A stretch of DNA of 44,405 nt, from the NCBI GenBank assembly GCA_002412555.1, contig DHVH01000085.1, positions 1-44,405 of the forward strand. Direction: 5' to 3'. Positions 23,291 to 32,360 of this stretch are shown piece by piece. The notes beneath the pieces are model-generated. The model made no database searches. It saw only the letters and a list, made by a program, of their open reading frames with translations, and was not told where the DNA came from. The position numbers were made by a program, and so were the translations under genes. Source of the DNA: Marinilabiliaceae bacterium UBA5213. Lineage in GTDB: Bacteria > Bacteroidota > Bacteroidia > Bacteroidales > Marinilabiliaceae. How positions within the stretch are numbered: the stretch's first letter is position 1; each line of letters starts with the position of its first letter.

Positions 23291-24499
23291 ATGAAGGAAA
23301 AAGTAATATTAGCGTACAGTGGCGGTTTGGATACTTCGTATTGTGTCAAGTTTCTGGCCAAAGAGAAAAATCTCGATGTTTATTCTGCCATAGCCAATAC
23401 AGGCGGCTTCTCCAAAGCGGAGTTGGCCGATATCGAAGAAAAGGCCTATGCACTGGGGGTCACTAAACATGTTACACTTGATGTAACAGCCTCCTACTAC
23501 CAGAACTGTATTCGTTACATGGTGTATGGTAATGTTTTAAAAAACAATACCTATCCTTTGTCGGTTTCTTCGGAACGTATTTTTCAGGCATTGGCCATTG
23601 TAAACTATGCCCGCGAAACCGGTGCCAAGTACATTGCCCATGGCAGTACCGGTGCGGGTAACGATCAGATACGCTTCGATTTGACTTTTCAAATTCTGGC
23701 ACCCGAAATTGAGATTTTGACCCCCATTCGTGATAAGGCGCTGAGCCGCGAAGAGGAAATCACCTACCTCAAAAAAGAGGGCGTTGAGCGGGACTGGACC
23801 AAAATGGCTTATTCCATTAACAAGGGACTGTGGGGTACCAGTATTGGTGGCAAAGAGACGCTTACATCTGACAAGGCACTTCCGGGTGACGCCTACCCTT
23901 CACAGCGTGTGAAAGAAGGCCTTGAGCGTTTGGAGCTGGAGTTTAAAGCTGGAGAGCTGGTGGCTGTTAACGGCCAGACTTTTGCCGATAAGGTGGATGC
24001 CATCAAGGAAGTGGAACGCCTCGGGTCTGCTTATGCCATTGGCCGCGATATCCATGTGGGCGATACCATTATTGGTATCAAAGGCCGCGTTGGTTTTGAA
24101 GCAGCTGCGCCTACGCTGATCATTAAAGCGCACCATTTGTTGGAGAAACACACCCTCACCAAGTGGCAGATGTACTGGAAAGAGCAAATGGCCAACTGGT
24201 ATGGTATGATGCTGCATGAGGCGATGTACCTGGAGCCAGTGATGCGTGATATCGAAGCTTTCCTGGAAAGCACTCAGAGCAATGTGACCGGTAAGGTTTT
24301 TATTGATCTGCATCCTTATCATTTCCATATGGTGGGCATTGATTCGGCTCACGATTTAATGAAAAGTGATTTTGGCGAGTACGGTGAAGTTAACAGGGCA
24401 TGGGATGGGGAAGATGTGAAAGGGTTTACAAAAATCCTGTCCAACTCCCTGAAAATTTTTAACAATGTCAATAAAGGACAGTTAGATATTAAGCAATGA
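23291..24499 (+). CDS. argG: Argininosuccinate synthase (ArgG)
   Basis: ArgG joins citrulline and aspartate with ATP, giving argininosuccinate. The ATG at 23291 gives MKEKVILAYSGGLDTSYC, whose SGGLDTS is the PP-loop; a TTG at 23270 in frame is a poorer start. The protein has 402 residues. Further motifs are KYIAHGSTGAGNDQIRFD and SINKGLWGTSIGGKE. Its stop overlaps the argC start by four bases (ATGA), so translation is coupled. Since ArgF' makes an N-acylated citrulline, deacylation by ArgE must come before this step. Confidence 0.97.
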   Translation: MKEKVILAYSGGLDTSYCVKFLAKEKNLDVYSAIANTGGFSKAELADIEEKAYALGVTKHVTLDVTASYYQNCIRYMVYGNVLKNNTYPLSVSSERIFQALAIVNYARETGAKYIAHGSTGAGNDQIRFDLTFQILAPEIEILTPIRDKALSREEEITYLKKEGVERDWTKMAYSINKGLWGTSIGGKETLTSDKALPGDAYPSQRVKEGLERLELEFKAGELVAVNGQTFADKVDAIKEVERLGSAYAIGRDIHVGDTIIGIKGRVGFEAAAPTLIIKAHHLLEKHTLTKWQMYWKEQMANWYGMMLHEAMYLEPVMRDIEAFLESTQSNVTGKVFIDLHPYHFHMVGIDSAHDLMKSDFGEYGEVNRAWDGEDVKGFTKILSNSLKIFNNVNKGQLDIKQ

Positions 24500-25461
24500 T
24501 AAAAGTAGGAATAGCGGGCGGGGCAGGTTATACTGCCGGTGAATTGATTCGCATATTGCTGGGACATTCTCAGGCGGAGTTGGTATGGATTTTAAGTGGC
24601 AGTCACGCCAATCAGCCGGTGCACCACGTGCACCGTGATTTGGTGGGCGACACGGATTTGGTCTTTGTAGAAAAGCCTGATTTTACTGCCGTAGATGTGG
24701 TATTTCTTTGCATGGGCCATGGCAAGTCTGTCGCCTTTGTAGAATACAATAATATTCCGGCCAGCGTTAAAATCATCGACCTCAGCCATGATTACCGACT
24801 GAAAGCCAAAGGTAACGATTTTGTATATGGTCTGCCCGAGATGAGTCGTGCTGCCATTAGCAAAGCGAATCGTGTGGCCAATCCCGGATGTTTTGCTTCG
24901 GCCATTCAATTGGCGCTGTTACCGCTGGCCCATGCCGGTTTGTTGAAGGAGGTGCACATTCATGCCATTACGGGCTCTACCGGGGCTGGACAAGCACCTT
25001 CATCTACCACACACTTTAGCTGGCGCAACAATAATATTTCGGTCTATAAGGCCTTCGGACACCAGCATTTGCAAGAGATTGGGCAGTCGTTGAAAGACTT
25101 GATGCCGGGTTTTGCAGCACCAGTGAATTTTGTCCCGCTGCGGGGTGATTTTGCCCGGGGGATTCTGGCTTCGGTCTATCTGGATTGTGATTTGAGTCAG
25201 GATGAGGCTTGCCAGCTGTTCGACGGCTATTATGAAGGGGCTGCATTTACCAGTCGGTCCGACGACAACATAGACCTCAAGCAGGTGGTGAACACCAATA
25301 AATGCTTATTGCATGTGGCCAAATATGACGGCAAACTGCATATCACAAGTGTCATCGACAACCTGACCAAGGGGGCATCGGGACAAGCCATTCAGAATAT
25401 GAATCTGATGTTTGGCCTAGAAGAAAAAACAGGATTATATCTTAAGCCATCGGCTTTTTAA
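24496..25461 (+). CDS. argC: N-acyl-gamma-glutamyl-phosphate reductase (ArgC)
   Basis: ArgC reduces N-acylglutamyl phosphate with NADPH to the semialdehyde. It has 321 residues. The Rossmann motif is GIAGGAGYTAGELIRILLGH, and the catalytic cysteine is in RVANPGCFASAIQLALLPL. The downstream HAITGSTGAGQAPSSTTHFS and GHQHLQEI match the family. In this cluster the acyl group is probably succinyl rather than acetyl. It overlaps argG by four bases and is 13 bases before argD. Confidence 0.96.
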   Translation: MIKVGIAGGAGYTAGELIRILLGHSQAELVWILSGSHANQPVHHVHRDLVGDTDLVFVEKPDFTAVDVVFLCMGHGKSVAFVEYNNIPASVKIIDLSHDYRLKAKGNDFVYGLPEMSRAAISKANRVANPGCFASAIQLALLPLAHAGLLKEVHIHAITGSTGAGQAPSSTTHFSWRNNNISVYKAFGHQHLQEIGQSLKDLMPGFAAPVNFVPLRGDFARGILASVYLDCDLSQDEACQLFDGYYEGAAFTSRSDDNIDLKQVVNTNKCLLHVAKYDGKLHITSVIDNLTKGASGQAIQNMNLMFGLEEKTGLYLKPSAF

Positions 25462-25474
25462 AATATCGCAGTAA

Positions 25475-26605
25475 ATGGATTTATTTGATGTTTACCCGCT
25501 TATGAATGTAACGCCTGTCAAGGGAGAGGATTGTTACGTTTGGGACGATAAGGGTATTAAATATTTGGATTTGTATGGCGGGCATGCGGTTATCAGCATA
25601 GGGCACTCACATCCGCATTACGTTCAGCGGATCACAGATCAGCTGAACCACATCGGGTTTTATTCCAACTCGGTTCAAAATCCGATGCAGAAGGAGTTGG
25701 CTCAAAAATTAGGAGCTGCTTGCGGACTGGATGATTACGCCCTGTTTCTTTGTAATTCCGGGGCCGAAGCCAACGAAAATGCACTGAAACTGGCCTCTTT
25801 TCATACGGGTAAAAGTCGGGTGATCGCCTTTAAAAAAGCCTTTCACGGACGCACCTCTGCGGCTGTGGCGGCAACGGACAATCCAAAGATTCAGGCCGGT
25901 GTAAATAAAGGTCTGAATGTGACCTTTTTGCCCCTGAACGATTTGGCGGCGGTAGAAACAGAAATAGCTAAAGGTGATGTTTGCGCAGTTATTGTTGAAG
26001 GCATTCAGGGCATTGCCGGCATCCATGTGGCGGGGGACGCTTTTCTGCAAGGCCTGGATAAGGTGTGCAGAGGTGCTAATGTGGTGCTTATTCTGGACGA
26101 GATACAATCGGGATACGGCCGCTCAGGTGATTTTTTCGCTTTTGAGCCATCGGGCATTCGGCCGCATATCATCACCACGGCCAAAGGCATGGGCAATGGC
26201 TTTCCCATTGGCGGAGTGCTCATTTCGCCCGATTTTAAAGCAGAGCATGGTATGCTGGGCACCACTTTTGGTGGCAATTACCTGGCTTGTGCCGCAGCCT
26301 TGGGTGTGCTTGAAGTAATGGAGCAGCAAAAGTTGATTGCTAACGCCAAAACCATTGGCCAATTTTTAATAGATGAGTTAAAGCAGTTACACGGTATTCG
26401 TGAAGTGCGGGGGCGGGGACTAATGATTGGTCTGGAGTTCGATATGCCGGTGGCGCCTTTGCGCAAAGCGCTGGTCGATCAATGCCATATATTTACCGGA
26501 GTCTCCGGGACCAATGTTATTCGCTTGTTGCCACCTTTGACGCTCACCAAAGAAATGGCCAACTATTTTATTAGCAGTCTTAAAGTCTTACATAATAACC
26601 TATAG
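25475..26605 (+). CDS. argD: N-acylornithine aminotransferase (ArgD)
   Basis: A class III PLP aminotransferase of 376 residues that converts the N-acylglutamate semialdehyde to N-acylornithine with glutamate as donor. Motifs are FLCNSGAEANENALKLA, KAFHGRTSAAVAATDN, the LILDEIQSGYGRSGDFFAFE segment carrying the PLP aspartate, and the PLP lysine in TTAKGMGNGFPIGG. It starts 13 bases after argC. The HNH-domain gene follows after 46 bases, and proC after that. Succinyl-ornithine aminotransferases are close homologues, which fits the inferred succinyl route. Confidence 0.96.
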   Translation: MDLFDVYPLMNVTPVKGEDCYVWDDKGIKYLDLYGGHAVISIGHSHPHYVQRITDQLNHIGFYSNSVQNPMQKELAQKLGAACGLDDYALFLCNSGAEANENALKLASFHTGKSRVIAFKKAFHGRTSAAVAATDNPKIQAGVNKGLNVTFLPLNDLAAVETEIAKGDVCAVIVEGIQGIAGIHVAGDAFLQGLDKVCRGANVVLILDEIQSGYGRSGDFFAFEPSGIRPHIITTAKGMGNGFPIGGVLISPDFKAEHGMLGTTFGGNYLACAAALGVLEVMEQQKLIANAKTIGQFLIDELKQLHGIREVRGRGLMIGLEFDMPVAPLRKALVDQCHIFTGVSGTNVIRLLPPLTLTKEMANYFISSLKVLHNNL

Positions 26606-26651
26606 ATAGCATTTAATATTTACCCATTCTAAGTACCCTAACCACTAAATT

Positions 26652-27236
26652 ATGATTCACTCACATTGGAACGAGGATTGGAGAGAGATACTCTTTCCTT
26701 CAGGCGCATTGCGCAAGCATTACGCCATCAGCAACTATGGCCGTATTGTTAGCTATACCAATACCATGGCTGACGGCCATCTGGTAAAAGGAGGGTGTCT
26801 GAAAGGCTACAATACTTTACCCTTGCGGCCTTTTGGGAAATCTACCACTTATTATGTGCATAAGTTGGTGGCCCAGTATTTTATACCCAATGCTCAGGAG
26901 AGTGAGGATTATGTTATCCACCTCGATTTTAATAAAGGCAATAATTATGTGGGCAACCTCAAATGGGCCACGCGCCAGGAAACTTTTGTGCACCAGCAAA
27001 GCAATCCCTCGGTAATTGAGGGGCGCAAAAAGGTAAAGGAAAGATGTCCCGAAGCCGGCCCTAAGCTCACAGCGACTCAAGTCATGCGCCTGAAGAGAAA
27101 ATTGCTTGACCCAGAACGTAAAACCAAATTGCGCATCATTGCCAAACAGTTTGGTGTTAGTGAAATGCAGTTGCACCGCATTCGCAAGGGCGAAAACTGG
27201 GCCCATGTGGAAGTTCCGGCAAAAACACGGGAATAG
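26652..27236 (+). CDS. NUMOD4/HNH endonuclease-like DNA-binding protein inside the arg-pro operon
   Basis: A 194-residue protein with three parts. NUMOD4-like (about 5-50): EDWREILFPSG and HYAISNYGRIVSY. HNH_3-like (about 65-110): VHKLVAQYFIPN, then VIHLDFNKGNNYVGNLKW, in which the His and two Asn of the HNH core are kept. A C-terminal helix-turn-helix (about 138-185): LTATQVMRLKRKLL and IIAKQFGVSEMQLHRIRKG. This layout is that of free-standing homing endonucleases of phage and intron type, yet no intron, intein or interrupted gene is seen around it: argD and proC are whole. It may be a domesticated nuclease or a regulator of the operon. Spacing on both sides suits co-transcription. Confidence 0.82.
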   Translation: MIHSHWNEDWREILFPSGALRKHYAISNYGRIVSYTNTMADGHLVKGGCLKGYNTLPLRPFGKSTTYYVHKLVAQYFIPNAQESEDYVIHLDFNKGNNYVGNLKWATRQETFVHQQSNPSVIEGRKKVKERCPEAGPKLTATQVMRLKRKLLDPERKTKLRIIAKQFGVSEMQLHRIRKGENWAHVEVPAKTRE

Positions 27237-27293
27237 ATTTGATTATCGCTGCAAATTTTCTTTTTTTAGGGGTTTGATTAAAAACGTATACAG

Positions 27294-28097
27294 ATGGACA
27301 TTAAAAAAATTGCCATAATTGGCGGCGGAAACTTAGGCTCTGCCATTGCCAAAGGCCTCATTCATACCTCCAGCATTTCTGCGTCATCGGTTTATGTAAC
27401 CCGTCGTCGTTCACAACTGCTGGCCTCCTTATCCCAATTAGGGGTCACAACTGGTTCTGATAATCTGGCTGCCGTAAAGGAGGCCGATATTGTTTTTCTG
27501 GCAGTTAAGCCATACCAGATGCAGGAGGTTATTGAGGAGGTGGCTTCGGCTGTGGCTCCAAAGGCCATCATCATCTCACTGGCTACCGGCATTGACAATA
27601 AAAAATTATTGGAGCTTACCGGAGGCCAACACCCGGTGTTCAGAGCTATGCCCAATACGGCTGTCGCCATTGGGCAGTCCATGACTTGTATTTCGGGCAT
27701 GAATGCCTCGGAGGAACAGACCAAAGTGGTGCGTTTACTTTTTGAGAAATTGGGCAGTGTCCAGATTATTCCTGAAGAACTAATGGCTGGCGCCACCGTT
27801 CTGGCTGCCTGTGGTATAGCTTTTGCGCTGCGCTTTATTCGTGCGGCAACACAAGGTGGTATTGAGATTGGGTTTGGATCTGAACTGGCATTGAAAATTG
27901 CCTCACAGACGGTCAAAGGGGCGGCTCATTTGTTGATCGAAGGGGATTCCCATCCTGAAGCTGAAATTGATAAGGTAACTACGCCCAGGGGTATTACTAT
28001 TTCCGGATTGAATGAAATGGAGCATCAGGGTTTCAGCTCTTCACTGATTAAGGGACTGATGACCTCCTTTCAAAAAATTGAGAACGGCAAAAAATAA
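27294..28097 (+). CDS. proC: Pyrroline-5-carboxylate reductase (ProC)
   Basis: ProC reduces pyrroline-5-carboxylate to proline with NAD(P)H. It has 267 residues. The N-terminal Rossmann motif is IAIIGGGNLGSAIAKGL, with FLAVKPYQMQEVIEEV following. The C-terminal half has the signature TTPRGITISGLNEMEHQG (TPGGTT-like), and MPNTAVAIGQSMT. The usual GSGPAY stretch is replaced by ACGIAFALRFIRA, a Bacteroidota-style variant in my experience. The TAA overlaps the proB ATG by one base, so the two are coupled. Confidence 0.94.
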   Translation: MDIKKIAIIGGGNLGSAIAKGLIHTSSISASSVYVTRRRSQLLASLSQLGVTTGSDNLAAVKEADIVFLAVKPYQMQEVIEEVASAVAPKAIIISLATGIDNKKLLELTGGQHPVFRAMPNTAVAIGQSMTCISGMNASEEQTKVVRLLFEKLGSVQIIPEELMAGATVLAACGIAFALRFIRAATQGGIEIGFGSELALKIASQTVKGAAHLLIEGDSHPEAEIDKVTTPRGITISGLNEMEHQGFSSSLIKGLMTSFQKIENGKK

Positions 28098-29200
28098 TGG
28101 CAATAAAAACTTCTGATAAAAAGGTGTATCAATCGGTTACCATAAAAATTGGCTCCAATGTGCTGACGCGTCCGGACGGTCAACTGGATAGGGAGCGCAT
28201 TGCTCATATAACAGAGGAAATAGCCCATTTACATCATGCAGGAATAAAGGTCATTCTGGTTTCCTCCGGCGCGGTGGCTTCTGGCCGTAGCATTGTTAAA
28301 GGCATGGTTAAAAGAGACCCGGTGTCGGAGCGGCAGTTGCTTTCTTCGGTGGGGCAGGTCAAGCTGCTCACTACTTATGCAGGCCTTTTCGACGCGCACG
28401 GAATTACCTGTGCGCAAGTACTGGTCACCAAGCAGGATTTCAGAACCCGGGAACATTACCTGAATATGAAAAACTGCCTTTCGGTTTTGCTCGACAGTGA
28501 CATTGTACCCATTATAAATGAGAACGATGCCGTATCGGTCACCGCACTCATGTTTACCGATAACGATGAGCTGGCAGGCTTGGTGGCGACCATGATGAAC
28601 ACCAAAGCCCTCTTTATATTGAGTAATGTGGATGGGGTGTTTAGCGGGGACCCAAGTCGCTCTGACTCGGTTTTGATAGATGTGATAGAGAACAAAAAAA
28701 CGGATTTGTCGGAGTTTGTTACTACCCAAAAGAGCAATTTTGGCCGTGGAGGCATGCTGACCAAAGGGCGGGTTGCCTGCAATACGGCCGCTTCAGGTAT
28801 CTCGGTGTACATTGCCAATGGTACCCGCGACCATATTATACGTGATCTGGTCATGCAGTCGGGCGCAGCCCCCCATACCTTGTTTACCCCCGGAACGCCC
28901 AGTCCGGCCGTTAAAAAGTGGATGGCCTACTCTGCGGGCTTTGCCCAGTCGGAGGTGGTTATCAATACCGGTGCCAAGCAGGCTTTGTTTTCATCTAAGG
29001 CCACAAGTCTCTTATTGGCCGGGGTGTCTGAGATGAACGGCGATTTCAAAAAAGGCGACCTGCTGCGAATTTTGGATCAGGATAACCATCTGGTCGGCAT
29101 TGGTAAAGCTCAGTATGACCGAAAGAAGGCGGAAGAACATCGGGGAGATAAAAAGTATAAACCCTTGGTTCATTACGATTATTTGGTGCTTTTCCCGTAA
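28097..29200 (+). CDS. proB: Glutamate 5-kinase (ProB)
   Basis: ProB phosphorylates the gamma-carboxyl of glutamate, the first step of proline synthesis. At 367 residues it has an amino-acid-kinase domain (about 1-260: TIKIGSNVLTRPDG, VSSGAVASGRSIV, PIINENDAVSV, DNDELAGLVATMMN, GRGGMLTKGRVACNTAASG) and a C-terminal PUA domain (about 275-355: ALFSSKATSLLLAGVSEMNGDFKKGD). Both parts are as in the E. coli enzyme. It overlaps proC by one base. ProB and ArgB compete for glutamate-family substrates, yet here they lie in one operon. Confidence 0.96.
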   Translation: MAIKTSDKKVYQSVTIKIGSNVLTRPDGQLDRERIAHITEEIAHLHHAGIKVILVSSGAVASGRSIVKGMVKRDPVSERQLLSSVGQVKLLTTYAGLFDAHGITCAQVLVTKQDFRTREHYLNMKNCLSVLLDSDIVPIINENDAVSVTALMFTDNDELAGLVATMMNTKALFILSNVDGVFSGDPSRSDSVLIDVIENKKTDLSEFVTTQKSNFGRGGMLTKGRVACNTAASGISVYIANGTRDHIIRDLVMQSGAAPHTLFTPGTPSPAVKKWMAYSAGFAQSEVVINTGAKQALFSSKATSLLLAGVSEMNGDFKKGDLLRILDQDNHLVGIGKAQYDRKKAEEHRGDKKYKPLVHYDYLVLFP

Positions 29201-29252
29201 ATTGGGATGATTCTGGTTAGTTGAGTGATATTCTAACTAAAAAAATGAGACT

Positions 29253-30500
29253 ATGTCGGCAAGCGAACAAATATTGAAAGCGCGTGCAGCAGCCTCTGAA
29301 ATGGTGTTGCTGGAGAATGATGTCAATAGGGCAGTGTTAAACGATTTGGCCGCCAGGGCCGAAGCGAACGTTCCTTTATTGTTGAAGGCCAACAAGCTGG
29401 ATATGGACAGGATGCCGGCTGCAGATCCGCGTTACGATCGACTTATGCTTACTGAGGAACGTATCAAGGCTATTGCCAGTGATTTGCGTAATTTGGCCAA
29501 TATGCCCTCACCCATTGGAGAAGTACTGGAGAGCCGGGAGGTTCCCAGTGGTCTGAAATTGCAAAAGGTTCGCGTGGCCTTGGGGGTGGTAGGGGTTATC
29601 TATGAAGCACGTCCCAACGTCACATTTGATGTATTTGCACTTTGTTTTAGAACGGGCAATGTATCTGTTCTAAAAGGTGGTCAGGATGCCTGGAACTCCA
29701 ATAAAGCAGTTGTGTCTTTGATTGCCGACAGCTTGAAGGCACATGGCATTTCCACAGAGGTCGTTCAACTACTACCTCCCGAACGTGAAGCGGCAACGGA
29801 GTTGATGAATGCGGTGGGACTGGTAGATGTACTTATTCCTCGAGGTTCTCAGGGCCTGATTGACTCAGTACGTGCCCATTCGAAAGTGCCGGTGATTGAA
29901 ACCGGAGCCGGAGTGGTGCACACTTATTTTGACGAGACGGGTGATTTGGCCATAGGTCAAAAAGTTATTTTTAACGCTAAAACCCGCCGGGTGAGTGTTT
30001 GCAACGCGCTCGAATGCCTGATAGTTCATGCTTCCAGATTGCCAGATTTGGCAAAGCTGGTTGAACCATTGGCTGAAAAGTCGGTCCAGCTGCAAGCGGA
30101 CGAATCTGCCTATGCCTTGTTGCAAGGCCACTATCCCGATAATTTATTGTCCCTGGCCACCGCCGAATCTTTTGGCAAGGAACATCTCGATTATATCTTG
30201 TCCATCAAGACCGTCGCCGATATGGACGAGGCTTTGAGGCATATATCGAAATACAGCACCCGGCACAGTGAGGCCATCATCACAACGGACGCAGCTAACA
30301 AGTTGCGTTTCTTTAAAGAGGTGGATGCAGCGGCTGTCTATGCCAATACCTCGACGGCCTTTACCGATGGTGCTCAGTTTGGTATGGGGGCCGAAATTGG
30401 TATCAGCACGCAGAAGTTGCATGCCAGGGGACCAATGGCACTACCTGAGTTGACAAGTTATAAGTGGTTGATTGACAGCGATGGCGTAATACGTAACTAA
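29253..30500 (+). CDS. proA: Glutamate-5-semialdehyde dehydrogenase (ProA)
   Basis: ProA reduces glutamyl-5-phosphate to the semialdehyde, which cyclises to pyrroline-5-carboxylate. It has 415 residues. Motifs are VALGVVGVIYEARPNVTFDVFALC, SVLKGGQDAWNSNKAVV, LIPRGSQGLIDSV and the catalytic cysteine in RRVSVCNALECLIV. The C-terminal FTDGAQFGMGAEIGISTQKLHARGPM is diagnostic. It follows proB after 52 bases and precedes argF' by ten. A near ATG at 29245 is out of frame. Confidence 0.97.
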   Translation: MSASEQILKARAAASEMVLLENDVNRAVLNDLAARAEANVPLLLKANKLDMDRMPAADPRYDRLMLTEERIKAIASDLRNLANMPSPIGEVLESREVPSGLKLQKVRVALGVVGVIYEARPNVTFDVFALCFRTGNVSVLKGGQDAWNSNKAVVSLIADSLKAHGISTEVVQLLPPEREAATELMNAVGLVDVLIPRGSQGLIDSVRAHSKVPVIETGAGVVHTYFDETGDLAIGQKVIFNAKTRRVSVCNALECLIVHASRLPDLAKLVEPLAEKSVQLQADESAYALLQGHYPDNLLSLATAESFGKEHLDYILSIKTVADMDEALRHISKYSTRHSEAIITTDAANKLRFFKEVDAAAVYANTSTAFTDGAQFGMGAEIGISTQKLHARGPMALPELTSYKWLIDSDGVIRN

Positions 30501-30510
30501 AATATTATAT

Positions 30511-31476
30511 ATGAGAAGATTCTTAACACCCGGTGATATAGGGAATTTAAAGACAGCCCTGGAGGATGCCAAACTGGCCAAGAACAATCCTTATGCCGAT
30601 CAGGCTTTGGGGCACAACAAAACCCTTTTGCTGCTTTTCTTTAATTCAAGCCTCCGTACACGCCTCAGCTCGCAACGTGCCGGTTTTAATTTGGGCATGA
30701 ATGTGATTGTAATGGATGTGAATAAAGATGGCTGGCAGTTGGAAACGGAGTATGGCGTCATCATGGATGGGGATAAACCGGAGCATATCCGGGAGGCCGT
30801 TCCGGTTATGGGAGAATATTGCGACATCATTGGTGTGCGCTCCTTTGCCCGCTTTGATAACCGGGAAGAGGATTATAGCGAACCCATTATCAATCAATTT
30901 ATTAAATATAGCGGCGTTCCGGTTATTAGTCTGGAATCCGCAACCCGTCACCCTTTGCAAGCCTTTGCCGATCTTTTCACCATCATGGAAAAGAAAAAGG
31001 TGGATCGCCCAAAGGTTGTTCTGACCTGGGCACCACACCCCCGTGCACTGCCTCAGGCTGTGCCTAACTCTTTTGTGGAGTGGATGAAGGAGGCCAATGT
31101 GGATTTGGTGGTGACGCATCCTAAAGGCTATGATCTGGCGCCTGAATTTATGAAGGGGGTGCATTATGAGCCAGATCAGAAGAAGGCTTTTGAAGGGGCC
31201 GACTTTATTTATGCCAAAAACTGGTCCAGTTACACAGAATATGGTAAGATCCTGAGTCAGGATCGCTCATGGACGGTGGATGAAGCCAAAATGGCGCTGA
31301 CCAACGAGGCTCAATTCATGCACTGTCTTCCGGTGCGCCGTAACATGATAGTGACCGATGGCGTTATCGATAGCCCCCAATCCATTGTCATTGAAGAAGC
31401 TGCCAACCGTGTTGTTTCCATGCAAGTGGTGCTTAAGCGCATGCTGCAAAACATTGCAGAGGACGAGGATTTTTAA
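30511..31476 (+). CDS. argF': N-succinylornithine carbamoyltransferase (ArgF')
   Basis: A 321-residue transcarbamylase that carbamoylates an acylated ornithine, forming an acylated citrulline. The carbamoyl-phosphate motif is NSSLRTRLSSQRAG, a variant of the normal STRT loop, and HCLPVRRNMIV is near the C-terminus. It belongs to the ArgF' (SOTC/AOTC) family, not to ornithine carbamoyltransferase. In that family one residue sets the substrate: Pro90 in the Bacteroides fragilis N-succinylornithine enzyme, Glu92 in the Xanthomonas N-acetylornithine enzyme. Counting from the start I find proline at residue 90, within DGDKPEH (codon 30778-30780). That supports succinyl specificity, known for the family and inferred here. 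Confidence 0.92.
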   Translation: MRRFLTPGDIGNLKTALEDAKLAKNNPYADQALGHNKTLLLLFFNSSLRTRLSSQRAGFNLGMNVIVMDVNKDGWQLETEYGVIMDGDKPEHIREAVPVMGEYCDIIGVRSFARFDNREEDYSEPIINQFIKYSGVPVISLESATRHPLQAFADLFTIMEKKKVDRPKVVLTWAPHPRALPQAVPNSFVEWMKEANVDLVVTHPKGYDLAPEFMKGVHYEPDQKKAFEGADFIYAKNWSSYTEYGKILSQDRSWTVDEAKMALTNEAQFMHCLPVRRNMIVTDGVIDSPQSIVIEEAANRVVSMQVVLKRMLQNIAEDEDF

Positions 31477-31563
31477 AGGGGCATATCGGCCATTTTTGGC
31501 AATAGATGCCTTTGGGTTGATTTTTTTACATAGAAGGGTGTGCTTTGATTTAAATACTATAGA

Positions 31564-32340
31564 ATGCAGGAGTTAACCATTGTAAAAGTAGGCGGAAAAG
31601 TTGTTGAAGAAGCGGAGAGCCTGGCTAGTCTGCTGCGTGATTTCTCGTCTATTAAAGGCCCAAAAATTCTGGTGCATGGAGGCGGACGCTCAGCTACCAC
31701 AATGGCACAACGCTTGGGGGTGGAGACGAAAATGGTAGAAGGACGCAGAATTACCGATACAGCCATGCTGGAAGTGGTGACGATGGTCTATGGGGGACTG
31801 GTGAATAAAAGTATTGTGGCCGGATTGCAGGCGCATCAACAGAATGCACTGGGAATGACCGGGGCCGATATGAATATTATCCGTTCAAAGAAGCGGGCTA
31901 AAGGTACGATCGACTACGGGTTTGTCGGTGACATAGAAGCGGTGGATGCCAAAGGGCTTTCGGAGTTGTTATCTGCTGGTGCAGTGCCAGTCATCGCGCC
32001 TTTGACGCACGACGGACAGGGTCAATTGCTCAATACCAATGCAGACACGATGGCTTCAGCAGTGGCCACTGCTATGTCTGAGCAATACCGAGTAACACTG
32101 GTATTCTGCTTTGAATTGCCAGGTGTTTTATTAGATATTAACGACCATGAATCTGTGGTTGAGTTGATCACTCCTGAAAAATACCGCCAGCTTAAAATGG
32201 ATGGTGTTGTGGCCGATGGGATGATCCCTAAATTGGATAATAGTTTTGCAGCGCTGCACCAAGGCGTTGCTCAAATACGAATTACCAATACGCAGGGATT
32301 GGCTGGTGGTGCGAATTCCGGTACGGTGCTTAAATTATAA
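31564..32340 (+). CDS. argB: N-acylglutamate kinase (ArgB)
   Basis: ArgB phosphorylates N-acylglutamate with ATP. At 258 residues it is the short, non-extended type. Motifs are IVKVGGKVVEE at the start, LVHGGGRSATTMAQRLG for substrate, and LNTNADTMASAVATAMS and GMIPKLDNSFAALHQGVAQIRI near the end. The N-terminal extension that gives arginine feedback inhibition in some bacteria is absent, so control would rest on transcription by ArgR or on the first enzyme. It has an 88-base gap behind argF', the largest in the operon, with no convincing promoter. Confidence 0.95.
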   Translation: MQELTIVKVGGKVVEEAESLASLLRDFSSIKGPKILVHGGGRSATTMAQRLGVETKMVEGRRITDTAMLEVVTMVYGGLVNKSIVAGLQAHQQNALGMTGADMNIIRSKKRAKGTIDYGFVGDIEAVDAKGLSELLSAGAVPVIAPLTHDGQGQLLNTNADTMASAVATAMSEQYRVTLVFCFELPGVLLDINDHESVVELITPEKYRQLKMDGVVADGMIPKLDNSFAALHQGVAQIRITNTQGLAGGANSGTVLKL

Positions 32341-32360
32341 TAAATACAAAAAAAGAAAGA

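Noticed and set aside
26652..27236. Group I intron or intein in argD or proC
   Set aside because: Both flanking genes are full length and in frame, and no self-splicing element borders the HNH gene.
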